NCBI GenBank assembly: GCA_052326585.1 | Contig: JBKQLU010000023.1 | Coordinates: forward strand, 61,471-125,470 | Reading direction: 5' to 3' | Origin: JAPLJC01 sp052326585 | GTDB lineage: Bacteria; Desulfobacterota; Desulfobaccia; Desulfobaccales; 0-14-0-80-60-11 | DNA length: 64,000 nt | Shown: positions 34,463 to 43,052 of the stretch, piece after piece | Layout of the letters: every line of letters begins with the position of its first letter | Numbering within the stretch: the stretch's first letter is position 1 | Position numbers and translations under genes: made by a program | The notes under the pieces: generated by a model | Told to the model about the DNA's origin: nothing | Database searches by the model: none | The model's input: only the letters and a program-made list of their open reading frames with translations

Positions 34463-34750
34463 TTATTTGCCTTCGTTGATGCGGTTGCGCAGTACACCGG
34501 AGGTTTTGAAGACCACTACCTTGCGGGCCCTGAGGATTAGATTTTCCTTGGTCTGCGGGTTCCGGCCCCGGCGGGCGTTCTTCTGCCTCACCGAGAACTT
34601 GCCGAAGCCGCTGATGAGCAGATCTTCGCTGCGAGCCAGGGATTCTTTCATGATGTCCAGGACCTTTTCCACCGCGGCGCGAGACTCCTGCTTACTCAAA
34701 CCGACTTGGGTCTGTAAGCGGCTGATCAACTTTTCCTTGGTAAGGGCCAT
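34463..34750 (-). CDS. ihfA: Integration host factor alpha-like HU/IHF protein
   Basis: 95 residues. MALTKEKLISRLQTQVGLSK, ISGFGKFSVRQKNARRGRNPQT (the DNA-wrapping arm with the Pro that intercalates) and the helical C-terminus identify a DNA-bending HU/IHF protein; the N-terminus and GRNP arm favour IHF-alpha. It works with IHF-beta, which is not in this window. It has its own promoter (34792-34819) and is the nearest gene upstream of carD. Confidence 0.9.
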   Translation of the reverse strand: MALTKEKLISRLQTQVGLSKQESRAAVEKVLDIMKESLARSEDLLISGFGKFSVRQKNARRGRNPQTKENLILRARKVVVFKTSGVLRNRINEGK

Positions 34751-34791
34751 GAGATCTCCCCTGCGGCTGTCCGCGGTAACTACTTTGATTT

Positions 34792-34819
34792 ATTATGAAT
34801 AAAATAATTTGGCTGTCAA
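34792..34819 (-). promoter_or_regulatory. Sigma-70-type promoter of ihfA
   Basis: The minus strand has TTGACA (34814-34819), a 16-bp AT-rich spacer and CATAAT (34792-34797), 41 nt before the ihfA start. Confidence 0.6.
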
Positions 34820-34835
34820 GCCTTTTTTTCTCAGT

Positions 34836-35720
34836 TCACACCGGTGAAACGATCCCTTTGTTCTCGGGCCCCGGGGACCGGCGAATACCGAACTGGAGGG
34901 CCCGGAAGTGGCAAGCGTCCAGGCATTTCAGGCACATGATGCATTCCGGGCTGTCGAATTCCTCGGTCGGTTTGACGCCGGTAGGGCATTTACGGGCGCA
35001 GGCCCCGCATTCCACGCAATTGCCTTCGATGAACTCCAGGTGCACCAGGGTCATGCGGGTGAAGAGACTGTAAAATGCCCCCAGGGGACAGAGCATGCGG
35101 CAAAAGGGCCGGCTGATGAAGACCATCAGGATCAGCAAGAGCGTCAAGATGGTAACCTTATTCCAGAAATAAAAACCCAGAGTGGTCCAGAGACTGGGTT
35201 TCAGCAAGATCATGGGCAGCGCCCCTTCCAGGGTCCCCGCCGGGCACAGCAGCTTGCAAAACCAGGGGGCTCCCAGGCCGGCTTTGTCCACCAGCACCAG
35301 GGGCAGGATCACCACCAGGATCGTCAGGACCCCGTACTTCACCCAGCGCAGCGGCTCCCACAAGGAAAACTTGCGCACCGGGATTTTGTGGATCAAGTCC
35401 TGGATGAAGCCGAAGGGGCAGATCCAGCCGCAGGGGAGGCGGCCTACCATGGTGCCGATGAAGCCGAGATAGCCCACCACGATGAGCCCCGGGTGCGGGA
35501 AGGCGCCCGGGGCCCGGTAACGGATGGCGGCCAGGAAGTTCTGGAAGGCGCCCACCGGGCAGGAGAGCAGGGCCCCGGGGCAGGAGTAACAGTTAAGCCC
35601 TGGATGGCACACCGCCTTCAGAGGCCCCTGATAGATCACCGGGCCGCCGAAGGGGAAGAGAAGATAGGCGTTGGTCCCGAAGGCCACCAGGGTCTGGACC
35701 AGGGTCCGCAATCTGACCAT
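34836..35720 (-). CDS. NapH/MauN-like membrane ferredoxin protein
   Basis: 294 residues. Five or so membrane helices carry cytoplasmic cysteine motifs: HPGLNCYSCPGALLSCPVG, CGWICPFG, CKLLCPAG and CRMLCPLG. The C-terminal region binds two 4Fe-4S clusters (CVECGACARKCPTG and CIMCLKCLDAC). NapH-type proteins pass electrons between quinol and a soluble or periplasmic partner; no nap, nos or other reductase gene lies here, so the partner is unknown. The start ATG overlaps the stop of the CXXC peptide gene (TAATG), so the two are translationally coupled. Confidence 0.88.
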   Translation of the reverse strand: MVRLRTLVQTLVAFGTNAYLLFPFGGPVIYQGPLKAVCHPGLNCYSCPGALLSCPVGAFQNFLAAIRYRAPGAFPHPGLIVVGYLGFIGTMVGRLPCGWICPFGFIQDLIHKIPVRKFSLWEPLRWVKYGVLTILVVILPLVLVDKAGLGAPWFCKLLCPAGTLEGALPMILLKPSLWTTLGFYFWNKVTILTLLLILMVFISRPFCRMLCPLGAFYSLFTRMTLVHLEFIEGNCVECGACARKCPTGVKPTEEFDSPECIMCLKCLDACHFRALQFGIRRSPGPENKGIVSPV

Positions 35721-35851
35721 TAACCCACCCCGATGCAGGACAGGCAAATAGTATTGCCGGTGTTATTGAGAAAAGCCGGCTCGCCGCTGTTGAGCCCCCA
35801 GATGAAGAGCAGGGTGAAGATGATGATGAGCCAGACGGCTTTCTTAGGCAT
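35720..35851 (-). CDS. Tiny CXXC membrane peptide (CD1871A-like)
   Basis: 43 residues: a basic start MPKKAVW, one hydrophobic helix (LIIIFTLLFIWGL) and a C-terminal TICLSCIGVG. The membrane helix plus terminal C-x-x-C-I-G matches the CD1871A-type CXXC proteins that accompany NapH-like ferredoxin proteins. The ATG at 35851 has GGAGGGG upstream. The stop overlaps the NapH-like start, implying the two proteins function together, perhaps with the Cys pair exchanging electrons or binding metal (inference). Confidence 0.75.
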   Translation of the reverse strand: MPKKAVWLIIIFTLLFIWGLNSGEPAFLNNTGNTICLSCIGVG

Positions 35852-35999
35852 GACCCCTCCGGAAGAGCCCGCTGCTTGCCAGCGGGCGGACGGAATGACC
35901 TCCTGACTGCCATCTTTAATTATAATCACTGGCGGGGCGCTGGGTAAGATTTTTTATCCAGGCGGGGACACTTTTCTCAAAAATATCAAAACGGAATTG

Positions 36000-36074
36000 G
36001 TGGGCAGTGCGAATTGGTGGGCAGTGGACACCCTACGCGATTGCTTTCCGCTTTGAACTTTGAACTTTGAACTT
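36000..36074. repeat. Degenerate palindrome fragment and CTTTGAA tandem array
   Basis: GTGGGCAGTGCGAATTG and GTGGGCAGTGGACACCCTAC resemble broken copies of the GTAGGGTGGGC palindrome. CTTTGAA repeats three and a half times at 36051-36074. Both lie upstream of the isochorismatase-family gene. Confidence 0.6.
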
Positions 36075-36148
36075 GGTCCTGGCCTCTTGCCTCAGCAGCC
36101 GCCAGGGATTATCTTGCAGCTATCCTTCGGGTTTTGCTGGAGACGGCC

Positions 36149-36670
36149 ATGGGTAAGACGGCGCTGATCGTCGCGGACATGCTCAATGATTTTCTCGACC
36201 CCAAAGGTTCCCTGTATGTGGGGGCCAGCGGCCGGGAGATCATCCCCTTCGTGGCCCGGAAGGTTGAGGAGACCCGCCGCCAGGGCGGGTTGGTGATCTT
36301 CGTCTGCGACGCCCATGGACCGGACGACCGCGAATTTAAATACTTTGGCGCCCACGCCCTGCGGGGCTCCTGGGGCGGCCGGGTCATCCCGGAGCTGCCG
36401 CTTGAGCCCGGGGATCTCCGGGTGGAGAAGACCCGCTACAGCGCCTTTTCCAGCAGCAACCTGGATGAGATCCTGAAAAGAGAGCAGGTGGAGCGGGTGG
36501 AAGTGGTGGGGGTGTGCACCTCCATCTGCGTCATGGAGACGGTCAAGGAACTCTTCGACCGGGATATCCCGGCGCTGGTCTACCGGCAAGGGGTGGCCGA
36601 CTTCGACCCCGAGGCCCATGCCTTTGCCCTGAAGCACATAGAACGGATCTTCGGGGCCAAAGTGGTATGA
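36149..36670 (+). CDS. Isochorismatase-family cysteine hydrolase
   Basis: 173 residues. The family triad is visible: Asp in LIVADMLNDF, Lys in VEKTRYSAF and Cys in VVGVCTSICV, with the cis-peptide loop before the Cys. These hydrolases include nicotinamidases and other amidases; the HGPDDREF segment fits a nicotinamidase-like metal site, but the substrate is not certain. The start at 36149 has TGGAG six bases upstream. Its last 41 bp lie inside a duplicated segment whose second copy is at 41488. It converges with minus-strand genes. Confidence 0.85.
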   Translation: MGKTALIVADMLNDFLDPKGSLYVGASGREIIPFVARKVEETRRQGGLVIFVCDAHGPDDREFKYFGAHALRGSWGGRVIPELPLEPGDLRVEKTRYSAFSSSNLDEILKREQVERVEVVGVCTSICVMETVKELFDRDIPALVYRQGVADFDPEAHAFALKHIERIFGAKVV

Positions 36671-36774
36671 GAATCCTTAACAGCTATGATCTGGGCCGCC
36701 TGGGACACCGAATCTTTACTCCGGTTCTCCCTGACAAAAGCCGCAGCACTGGCAAATCGCCGGCCGGCAGGCGA
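36630..36774. repeat. Copy 1 of a duplicated isochorismatase/radical-SAM 3' junction
   Basis: 36630-36692 matches 41488-41552, and 36693-36774 matches 42970-43052 at roughly 80% by eye (for example ACTCCGGTTCTCCCTG in both). The left part is the live 3' end of the isochorismatase gene; the right part is a decayed copy of the minus-strand 3' end of the radical SAM gene at 42993. Confidence 0.75.
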
Positions 36775-36835
36775 ATCCGGCAGTCCGCAGCCGCGGCCTT
36801 GCGGGCGTGGCACCATCATGGGCGGAATCGCCGGC

Positions 36836-37264
36836 TTACTTCCCGATTATCGCCCTTGCGGTCAAAGCGGTGACTATCCCGTAGGGCAGATTTACCAGCA
36901 CCAGGTAGACTGGGAACATCGGCCCGCCAAGCCGAAGCCCGAAATACCCCGCGCCGGCCATCGGCAAGAAGATGAGAAACAGAGCCAGCACCGGCGCCAG
37001 GAAGTAGAGAAGACCGAAGAGGTAGAGCTGCTTCCAGGCACTCCTTATAAAGAGCCCGAACGGGATACCCCACAGCCCCGCCCAGAAGAGCGGCTTGTAT
37101 ATATCCGGCGATTTCATGGAGACCGGGGCCTTCACCCCGAATGCCGCGCTAAGCCCCAACCCAAACAGGACCTGGGAGAAAAGGACCACGGCCAGTCCGC
37201 CTATAACCCCCGCCGCGAAGCAGATTGCCACCCGCTGTATCGGGGTCAAATCCCTTACCATCAT
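36836..37264 (-). CDS. Four-helix membrane protein, unknown
   Basis: 142 residues with four predicted membrane helices (RVAICFAAGVIGGLAVVLF, KPLFWAGLWGIPFGLFI, LYLFGLLYFLAPVLALFLIFL, VYLVLVNLPYGIVTALTARAI). No motif I can name. The ATG pair MMVRD has GGAGGGTGGGAAG upstream, a good ribosome site. It lies in the insert between the two copies of the duplicated junction, together with SDR, DASS and dehydrogenase genes, and is not obviously linked to them. Confidence 0.65.
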   Translation of the reverse strand: MMVRDLTPIQRVAICFAAGVIGGLAVVLFSQVLFGLGLSAAFGVKAPVSMKSPDIYKPLFWAGLWGIPFGLFIRSAWKQLYLFGLLYFLAPVLALFLIFLPMAGAGYFGLRLGGPMFPVYLVLVNLPYGIVTALTARAIIGK

Positions 37265-37390
37265 CTTCCCACCCTCCTTAGGTTAATTATGCCACACATG
37301 AGCTGTGCCTATGGTGGTGGCGCACAGCCGGCCTAAACGCGTGTGGCTTTAAACCCGCATGAGCTTATCGAAGCGACCGTCCTGTGCCAT

Positions 37391-38119
37391 TTACCAGCGG
37401 CCGAAATGAGCGCCGCCATCGACGTAGAGGATGTGACCAGTGACCGTCGCGGCGTCGGTCAGGTACATGACCGCATCGGTGATGTCCCTGACCGTGGAAG
37501 GCCGGCCCATCGGCGACAGGCTCTCCAGGACATCCTGCGGAGTGTCCCGGTGCAGCGGCGTGTAGACCGCGCCGGGCGCCACGGCGTTCACGCGGATGCC
37601 GTTTTTTGCGTACTCCATGGCGAGGTGCTGGGTGACCGTCTCAAGACCGCCTTTGGTGATCATCGGCACTGCCGCCGGGACGCCCCGGATCGGGTTGCGA
37701 GCCAGGGCCGCCGTGATAGTGACGATGCTGCCGCCGGTCTTCTGCGTCAACATTTGCTTGATGGAGAGTTGGGTGAGGTACAGGAAGCCCTCGAGGTTGG
37801 TCGCGACGAGTGACTTGAAGTCTTGGGCGGTGTAGTCCGTGAACGGCTTGGTGAAGAAGATGCCGGCGTTATTGACCAGTACGTCGATCGACTGGAAGCG
37901 GGACAGCGCCGTCGCGACGATCCTGGCGGCAGTGGCCGGCTCGCCGATGTCGCCGTCCACCAGGGCGACGCGGTTGGAAGCCGCGATTTCGGTCGATTGG
38001 GTCACCTTCCGGGAACTGGCCACGACGTTGAAACCCCGTTCGACAAACGCCTTCACAATTCCCGCGCCGATCCCCTGCGAAGCTCCGGTCACTATGGCGG
38101 TCTGCTCTGGGCTGCTCAT
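37391..38119 (-). CDS. SDR-family protein with atypical active site
   Basis: 242 residues with the SDR Rossmann fold: TGASQGIGAGI cofactor loop, NNAG after LVNNAGIFF, and IRVNAVAPGAVYTP at the C-terminal side. The usual catalytic Ser region reads VTITAALA and the YxxxK position reads PMITK, so the Tyr is missing and the Ser is doubtful while the Lys is kept. It may be an atypical reductase subgroup or a non-catalytic binder. GAGGTGAGCAGCC precedes the ATG. Gap 38120-38457 upstream shows no gene. Confidence 0.82.
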   Translation of the reverse strand: MSSPEQTAIVTGASQGIGAGIVKAFVERGFNVVASSRKVTQSTEIAASNRVALVDGDIGEPATAARIVATALSRFQSIDVLVNNAGIFFTKPFTDYTAQDFKSLVATNLEGFLYLTQLSIKQMLTQKTGGSIVTITAALARNPIRGVPAAVPMITKGGLETVTQHLAMEYAKNGIRVNAVAPGAVYTPLHRDTPQDVLESLSPMGRPSTVRDITDAVMYLTDAATVTGHILYVDGGAHFGRW

Positions 38120-38457
38120 GGCTGCTCACCTCTACGGTGCTTAATCTCTAGCGGCCCGACCTGCCCGAGCCTGAGATCAACGGAGGGTGAGGGGTCCGGG
38201 GCCTGGAAGGAGAGGGCATTATAGAATGCCTATAAGGTAGGGGCTAAGATCACCCTGTCAAGGGAACCCGCCCAGGGCGGGAATGCAAGGGAAATCAGGC
38301 ACTCCTGAGGGTTCGGCGCAGAATCGCGGCTAACTTGCCAGGATCGCCAAGTATCCCCGGGCTGGGCAAAATTCCAGCTATGATTTGGATATGGGAAATT
38401 TAGAGGTGGTCGATAGGTCCAGAATCCTAGCAGCTCTGGAAACTTCTCAGAATTTTT

Positions 38458-39879
38458 TTAATAGATATACCACCTCAAGTAAGGGATACCCACAACCAGA
38501 AAAACTACCAGAAAAATCAATCCGAATATCAGCCCCAATCTCCAGAAATCTTTAGCCGGCACATACCCGCTCCCATAGTAGATAGGGCTCGGTCCCGTGG
38601 CATAAGGAGTCAGAATACCCATCATCCCCAGCGTATAACAGAGAAGCATGGCAAGCAGTTTTATGGGCATCCCGGGGACCACCATGGCAGTGGCCAAAAA
38701 TACCGGGAGCAAGGCGCTGGTGTGTCCTGTAAGACTGGCAAACATATAATGGACCAAGAAAAAGATGGCAACAAACAAGACTACCATCCACATGATCGGT
38801 ATGCCCTTCATGGCCTCTGCCGTGAGGGCGGAAAACCATTTGAGGAAGCCAACGAGCCTCAGGCCATCAGCCAGGGTAACCAGGGTGGCAAACCATACCA
38901 GGACATTCCAGGCTTGCTTGTGAGCCAATATATCGCTCCACTTGATGATACCCACCACAATCATGAGCGAGAAGACCATCAGGGCTACCGTCGTCGCATC
39001 GAACCAGCTTCCGCCAAAGATCCACAGTACCAGCGCAATGAACGCCAGACCTGCCATGGTTAGCTCATTCCGGGCAACTTTACCCATTTTCGCCAGCTCA
39101 GCGCGGGCCCAGGAAGGGACATTCTCGCTCGATTTTATCTCCGGTGGATAAATCTTATAGACCAGATAAGGGAGGAATATGAGAAGCAAGGCGCCTACCG
39201 GCAGAAACCCCAAAAACCATTCCCGCCAGGTAATGCTCACCTTTACTGTTTTACTCACCAATTCTAAAGCCATTAGGTTCGGAGCCAGTCCGGTGAGAAA
39301 CATGGAACTGGTGACGCAGGTAGTAGCCAAGGCAGTCCACATGATATAAGAGCCAATCTTTCGGGAGGTCTCCCCTGGAGCTGACCCGTACAATTTCGGG
39401 ATGTTTTCGATGATAGGATAGATGGTTCCGCCGCTGCGTGCCGTATTGGACGGGATGAAAGGAGCCAGGACGAGGTCTGACAGGGCAATTGCATAACCGA
39501 GCCCCAAGGTTTTCTTCCCGAGGTGCTTCACCAGAAAAAGGGCAATGCGGCGGCCCAGACCGGTTTTTTCATAACCCAAGGCAAACATGTAAGCCACAAA
39601 GATCAACCAGACAGTGCCATTGGAAAACCCGGAAAGAGCCCACTTGACAGCGTCACCCGGGTTAGTGGAGACTAGCTGTAAAGCGGCCGCGAGTGTCACA
39701 CCGATCATGCCTATCGCCGCGGCCGGTATCGGTTCCAGCAGCACCCCCAAAATGACCCCCACAAATAACGCAAAATAATACCAGGCATGAGGCTGTAAAC
39801 CCTGGGGAACAGGGATCAACATCAGGAGGATCCAGACAATTACTGGCAGCAGCGCATTTCTAAGCAATTTTCTGTCCAT
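38458..39879 (-). CDS. DASS-family (SLC13/CitT-like) di/tricarboxylate transporter
   Basis: 473 residues with about 12 membrane helices. SNTARSGGTIYPIIENI near residue 155 is the substrate/sodium-site motif (SNT) of the DASS family, and the second repeat carries the SLTGHTSALLPVF and YATGPSPIYYGSGYV segments. It is typical of CitT/TtdT/SodiT1 carriers that import malate, tartrate, succinate or citrate, or exchange them. It lies 129 bp downstream of a tartrate/D-malate-type dehydrogenase gene on the same strand, which suggests a hydroxy-dicarboxylate substrate. Confidence 0.9.
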   Translation of the reverse strand: MDRKLLRNALLPVIVWILLMLIPVPQGLQPHAWYYFALFVGVILGVLLEPIPAAAIGMIGVTLAAALQLVSTNPGDAVKWALSGFSNGTVWLIFVAYMFALGYEKTGLGRRIALFLVKHLGKKTLGLGYAIALSDLVLAPFIPSNTARSGGTIYPIIENIPKLYGSAPGETSRKIGSYIMWTALATTCVTSSMFLTGLAPNLMALELVSKTVKVSITWREWFLGFLPVGALLLIFLPYLVYKIYPPEIKSSENVPSWARAELAKMGKVARNELTMAGLAFIALVLWIFGGSWFDATTVALMVFSLMIVVGIIKWSDILAHKQAWNVLVWFATLVTLADGLRLVGFLKWFSALTAEAMKGIPIMWMVVLFVAIFFLVHYMFASLTGHTSALLPVFLATAMVVPGMPIKLLAMLLCYTLGMMGILTPYATGPSPIYYGSGYVPAKDFWRLGLIFGLIFLVVFLVVGIPYLRWYIY

Positions 39880-40007
39880 GCTGATTTACCCCCTTCCTAT
39901 GGTGGCTAGTAGTCCCGCGGCCTTGAACATTTGCTAATCTTCCCACATTTCCCGGCAGTCAGGCGATCTATGGTCTAAGCGGCGCGACCTGCCCCGTTTC
40001 ACCACGC

Positions 40008-41084
40008 CTAGCCGTTGTCGGCCCGGATCGCCGCGATCACCGCGTCGGTGACCTGGCGCGTGGTCGCGGTGCCGCCGAGGTCGGGCGTGTGCAGCGAGGC
40101 CGCGGCGGTCACCTGCTCGACCGCCCGCATCAGCCGGCCGGAAGCCGCCTTCTCGCCCAGATGATCCAGCATCAGGCAGGCAGTCCAGAAGGTTCCGATG
40201 GGGTTGGCGATGCCCTTGCCAGCGATGTCGAAGGCCGAGCCGTGAATCGGTTCGAACATGGACGGGAACCGGCGCTCGGGGTTGAGGTTGGCGGTGGGCG
40301 CCATGCCGGGCGAACCGGCCAGGGCCGCAGCCAGATCGGACAGAATGTCGGCGTGGAGGTTGGTCGCCACGATAGTGTCAAGCGTTTCCGGCTTTAAGGT
40401 CATCCGCATGGTTATGGCGTCGACCAGCATCTTGTCCCAGGTCACGTCGGGGAACTCGGCCGCGACCTCGGCGGCGATCTCGTCCCACATCACCATGCCG
40501 TGGCGCTGGGCATTGGACTTGGTGACCACGGTCAGCAACCGGCGCGGCCGGGAACGGGCGAGTGCGAAGGCGAAGCGCATGATGCGGCTGACGCCGGACC
40601 GGGTGAAAATGGCCACCTCGGTGGCGACCTCCTCGGGAAAGCCTCGATGGGAACGCCCGCCTTGCCCGGCATACTCGCCCTCGGAATTTTCGCGCACGAT
40701 AACCCAGTCCAGATCCCTGGGCTGGACCCCTCCCAGTGGGCTCTTGATGCCGGGGAGGATGCGGGTGGGGCGGACATTGGCATACTGGTCGAACGGCTGG
40801 CAGATGTTGAGGCGCAGCCCCCACAGCGTGATGTGGTCGGGCAGGTCGGGGACGCCAACCGCGCCGAATAAGATGGCGTCGAATTTCTTCAGCGACTCGC
40901 GGCCAGCCTCCGGCATCATGACGCCGTGCTTCTTGTAGTAGTCCGATCCCCAGTCGAAGGACTCGACGTGCAGGCGGAAGCCGCCGTCGCGCTGGGCGAG
41001 GGCAGCGAGAACTTCGAGGCCGGCAGGCACAACTTCCTTGCCGATGCCGTCACCCGGGATGGCGGCGATCTTGAATTCACGCAT
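40008..41084 (-). CDS. Tartrate / D-malate dehydrogenase family protein
   Basis: 358 residues of the isocitrate/isopropylmalate dehydrogenase family. AAIPGDGIGKEVVPAGLEVL, FGAVGVPDLPDHITLWGLRL, NVRPTRILPG, IVRENSEGEYAG, TKSNAQRHGMVMWDE, VDAITMRM, ATNLHADILSDLAAALAGS and FEPIHGSAFDIAGKGIANP are present. The DHITLWGLRL segment and FDQYANVRP favour TDH/DmlA (tartrate, D-malate) over LeuB. It oxidises and decarboxylates with NAD and Mn/Mg. The start at 41084 has GGGAGACAGG upstream. It lies upstream of the DASS transporter and is probably co-transcribed. Confidence 0.9.
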   Translation of the reverse strand: MREFKIAAIPGDGIGKEVVPAGLEVLAALAQRDGGFRLHVESFDWGSDYYKKHGVMMPEAGRESLKKFDAILFGAVGVPDLPDHITLWGLRLNICQPFDQYANVRPTRILPGIKSPLGGVQPRDLDWVIVRENSEGEYAGQGGRSHRGFPEEVATEVAIFTRSGVSRIMRFAFALARSRPRRLLTVVTKSNAQRHGMVMWDEIAAEVAAEFPDVTWDKMLVDAITMRMTLKPETLDTIVATNLHADILSDLAAALAGSPGMAPTANLNPERRFPSMFEPIHGSAFDIAGKGIANPIGTFWTACLMLDHLGEKAASGRLMRAVEQVTAAASLHTPDLGGTATTRQVTDAVIAAIRADNG

Positions 41085-41487
41085 GACCTGTCTCCCTGGA
41101 CTCGATTTGACCTGTATCACAAAAGCGCAATTTCCAGGACCTTACCAACCTAATGATATCGATGTGTTCTCTATCGGATGCTCAGATCGAAAAATGGTCT
41201 TGGGGACCTCCCTGCCTCGCTGTGAATTCCCCAACGGTGCCATTCGCCAGCCGACTCCTCTCAGCGGCGGCATGATAGCACAAATTTGGCTGGAAGGCCA
41301 CTATACCTTGTTTGAACAGACCAAACCCGCACCGGCCGTATAACCTGCTTCCGGGGAACGCGGCCTTGATAACCTGGAGGGGGCGGCAGGAGATAAGGTT
41401 CGCAGTCAGAGATGGAATAATGCTAATGGCGGGATGCGCCCGGTGGCAGAGGTTTTAACCCTGCGCTACTTAACTCCCACCCTGCGG

Positions 41488-41552
41488 GCTGAAGCACCTA
41501 GAGCGGATCTTCGGTGCCCAGGTGGTATGAGAAGATAGCATCCAGCGATCTG
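41488..41552 (+). pseudogene. Relic of an isochorismatase-gene 3' end (copy 2, left half)
   Basis: GAAGCACCTAGAGCGGATC through GGTGGTATGAGAAG matches the last codons and stop of the gene at 36149-36670, and similarity continues to GATCTG. It then stops abruptly; the sequence that should follow starts at 42970. It lies in the 608-bp gap 41085-41692, where nothing else was recognised. Confidence 0.7.
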
Positions 41553-41692
41553 CACACCAGACGGCAGAAAAAAAGTGCATAGATCTAGCGGAGATCTTGC
41601 ATTTGGATAATGCCGCAGTTCAGCAGCGCGGGGTTAGGCGCTGATTTCGTTCTCGCGCCTGCACAGGCAGGCCACCGTTCCCAAGGCTCGGG

Positions 41693-42730
41693 TTAAGGCT
41701 TAAGTGTAGCAGTGAGGAAGTCCTTGACTGCCTTTCTGGCCTCCGTAGTCGCCTTTTCGTCGTAAGCAACCGTCGGCCCGTATTCTACGCAGGGGTCGGC
41801 GTAAGTGAAAGGCTGTTTGGTTTTGATATTGATGATCACACCGTTCTCTGCCTCTGCCAATTGGCAGCTTCTGAACGTCTGGGCTCTCTCAAGCTTTTGG
41901 GGCGTCTTATAGGCCCGACCATCGAATAAATGTCCTACGCCGGCATATTCAGTAAGCTGGACATCCTTGCCCTTCGCCTTCAGCCGCTCAACGTAGGCGC
42001 GAATCGGCGCAACCGGGTCGTAGTTATCGGCGCTGCCACTAAAGATCCGGATCGGCTTGTCCGCCACGTCCTCGTCGTCGCGGTAGACCGTGAAACACGG
42101 CGGGTAGAAGACGATGTAGGCTGCAAACTCCCGATCCGCAGGACCGTATAGGCGCTGAAATCGCTTCAGGCTGGCGCGGAGAGTAGCCTCGCCACCCCGG
42201 GAAAATCCCATAAGTGCAATCCGCGTGGGATCGATCCTTGGGTGTCTCGCCAGGACATCGAGGGCGCGATAAGCATCGACGATCATATTGAGCCGTCCAA
42301 GTTGTGACTGATCGAAGTTGGTATTAACGAGGCCGCGCCCGGTGAAGCTGTCGAGAACGAAGGTTGCCACCCCCATTGCATTGAGATACTGTTCCCAATC
42401 CAGGACGTTACCTCCCACTCCGCCCGAGCCATGGAGTAGGACGACTGCCGGCAGGCGATCATTTCCCGGGCGAGGCAGGCGAAGCTCGCCCGCGATGGTG
42501 ACTGGTTTGCCTTCCTTGCTACCGGTCAGGAATTCCTGATCCGTCAACGTCATGGACTGAAACGAGTGAATCTCCATACGCGCGACCGGCGCCGGTAGGG
42601 CTTGGGGCTCTGCTGTCTCGGCCTTTTCCGGCGGGGCGGCCTGTTTAGCGGGGGCTTTCACTTCCTGCCGGCCGCAGGCAAGCACCAAACTCAACATTCC
42701 TGCGATTAACAGGATTCCCAATCTTTTCAT
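41693..42730 (-). CDS. Alpha/beta-hydrolase lipoprotein (dienelactone hydrolase-like)
   Basis: 345 residues. The signal peptide ends in a lipobox (MLSLVLAC, Cys19), so it is probably a lipoprotein. An Ala/Pro/Glu-rich linker leads to an alpha/beta hydrolase: oxyanion LLHGSGG, nucleophile GFSRGGEAT, acid in FSGSADNYDPV and base in GVGHLFDG. The dienelactone-hydrolase type arrangement is clear, but the substrate is unknown. It is the only gene in a 1,417-bp segment (41553-42969) that interrupts copy 2 of the duplicated junction, so it arrived later as an insert. Confidence 0.85.
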   Translation of the reverse strand: MKRLGILLIAGMLSLVLACGRQEVKAPAKQAAPPEKAETAEPQALPAPVARMEIHSFQSMTLTDQEFLTGSKEGKPVTIAGELRLPRPGNDRLPAVVLLHGSGGVGGNVLDWEQYLNAMGVATFVLDSFTGRGLVNTNFDQSQLGRLNMIVDAYRALDVLARHPRIDPTRIALMGFSRGGEATLRASLKRFQRLYGPADREFAAYIVFYPPCFTVYRDDEDVADKPIRIFSGSADNYDPVAPIRAYVERLKAKGKDVQLTEYAGVGHLFDGRAYKTPQKLERAQTFRSCQLAEAENGVIINIKTKQPFTYADPCVEYGPTVAYDEKATTEARKAVKDFLTATLKP

Positions 42731-42969
42731 TCTGTGTACCTCCCCGGCCGGAGCCTGTTATGGAAACAGAAAACCGAGCTGCACCCTCAGGGCATCCCGG
42801 CTATTTCATTAACAAGGATCATTGCACCCCTCCTGGCGGTAGGGGTAGGTTCATCAAGGTGCCGCAATACTGGCATACCTAAAGGTCCGATGTCAAGGGT
42901 GGGAAGGGGGGAAATATTTCTTAGAGTTCGCTGATAACTTGCCAAACTTAGCTTGTTATGTTCATAAAA

Positions 42970-43052
42970 GGGCCGTCTGGGTCGCCCAACCTCTACTCCG
43001 GTTCTCCCTGGCAGATGCCGCAGCGCCGGCAGACCGCCGGCCGGCAGGCCGG
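42970..43052. repeat. Copy 2 (right half) of the duplicated junction
   Basis: GGCCGTCTGGG through CCGCCGGCCGGCAGG matches 36693-36774. It overlaps the live 3' end of the radical SAM gene. Confidence 0.7.
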
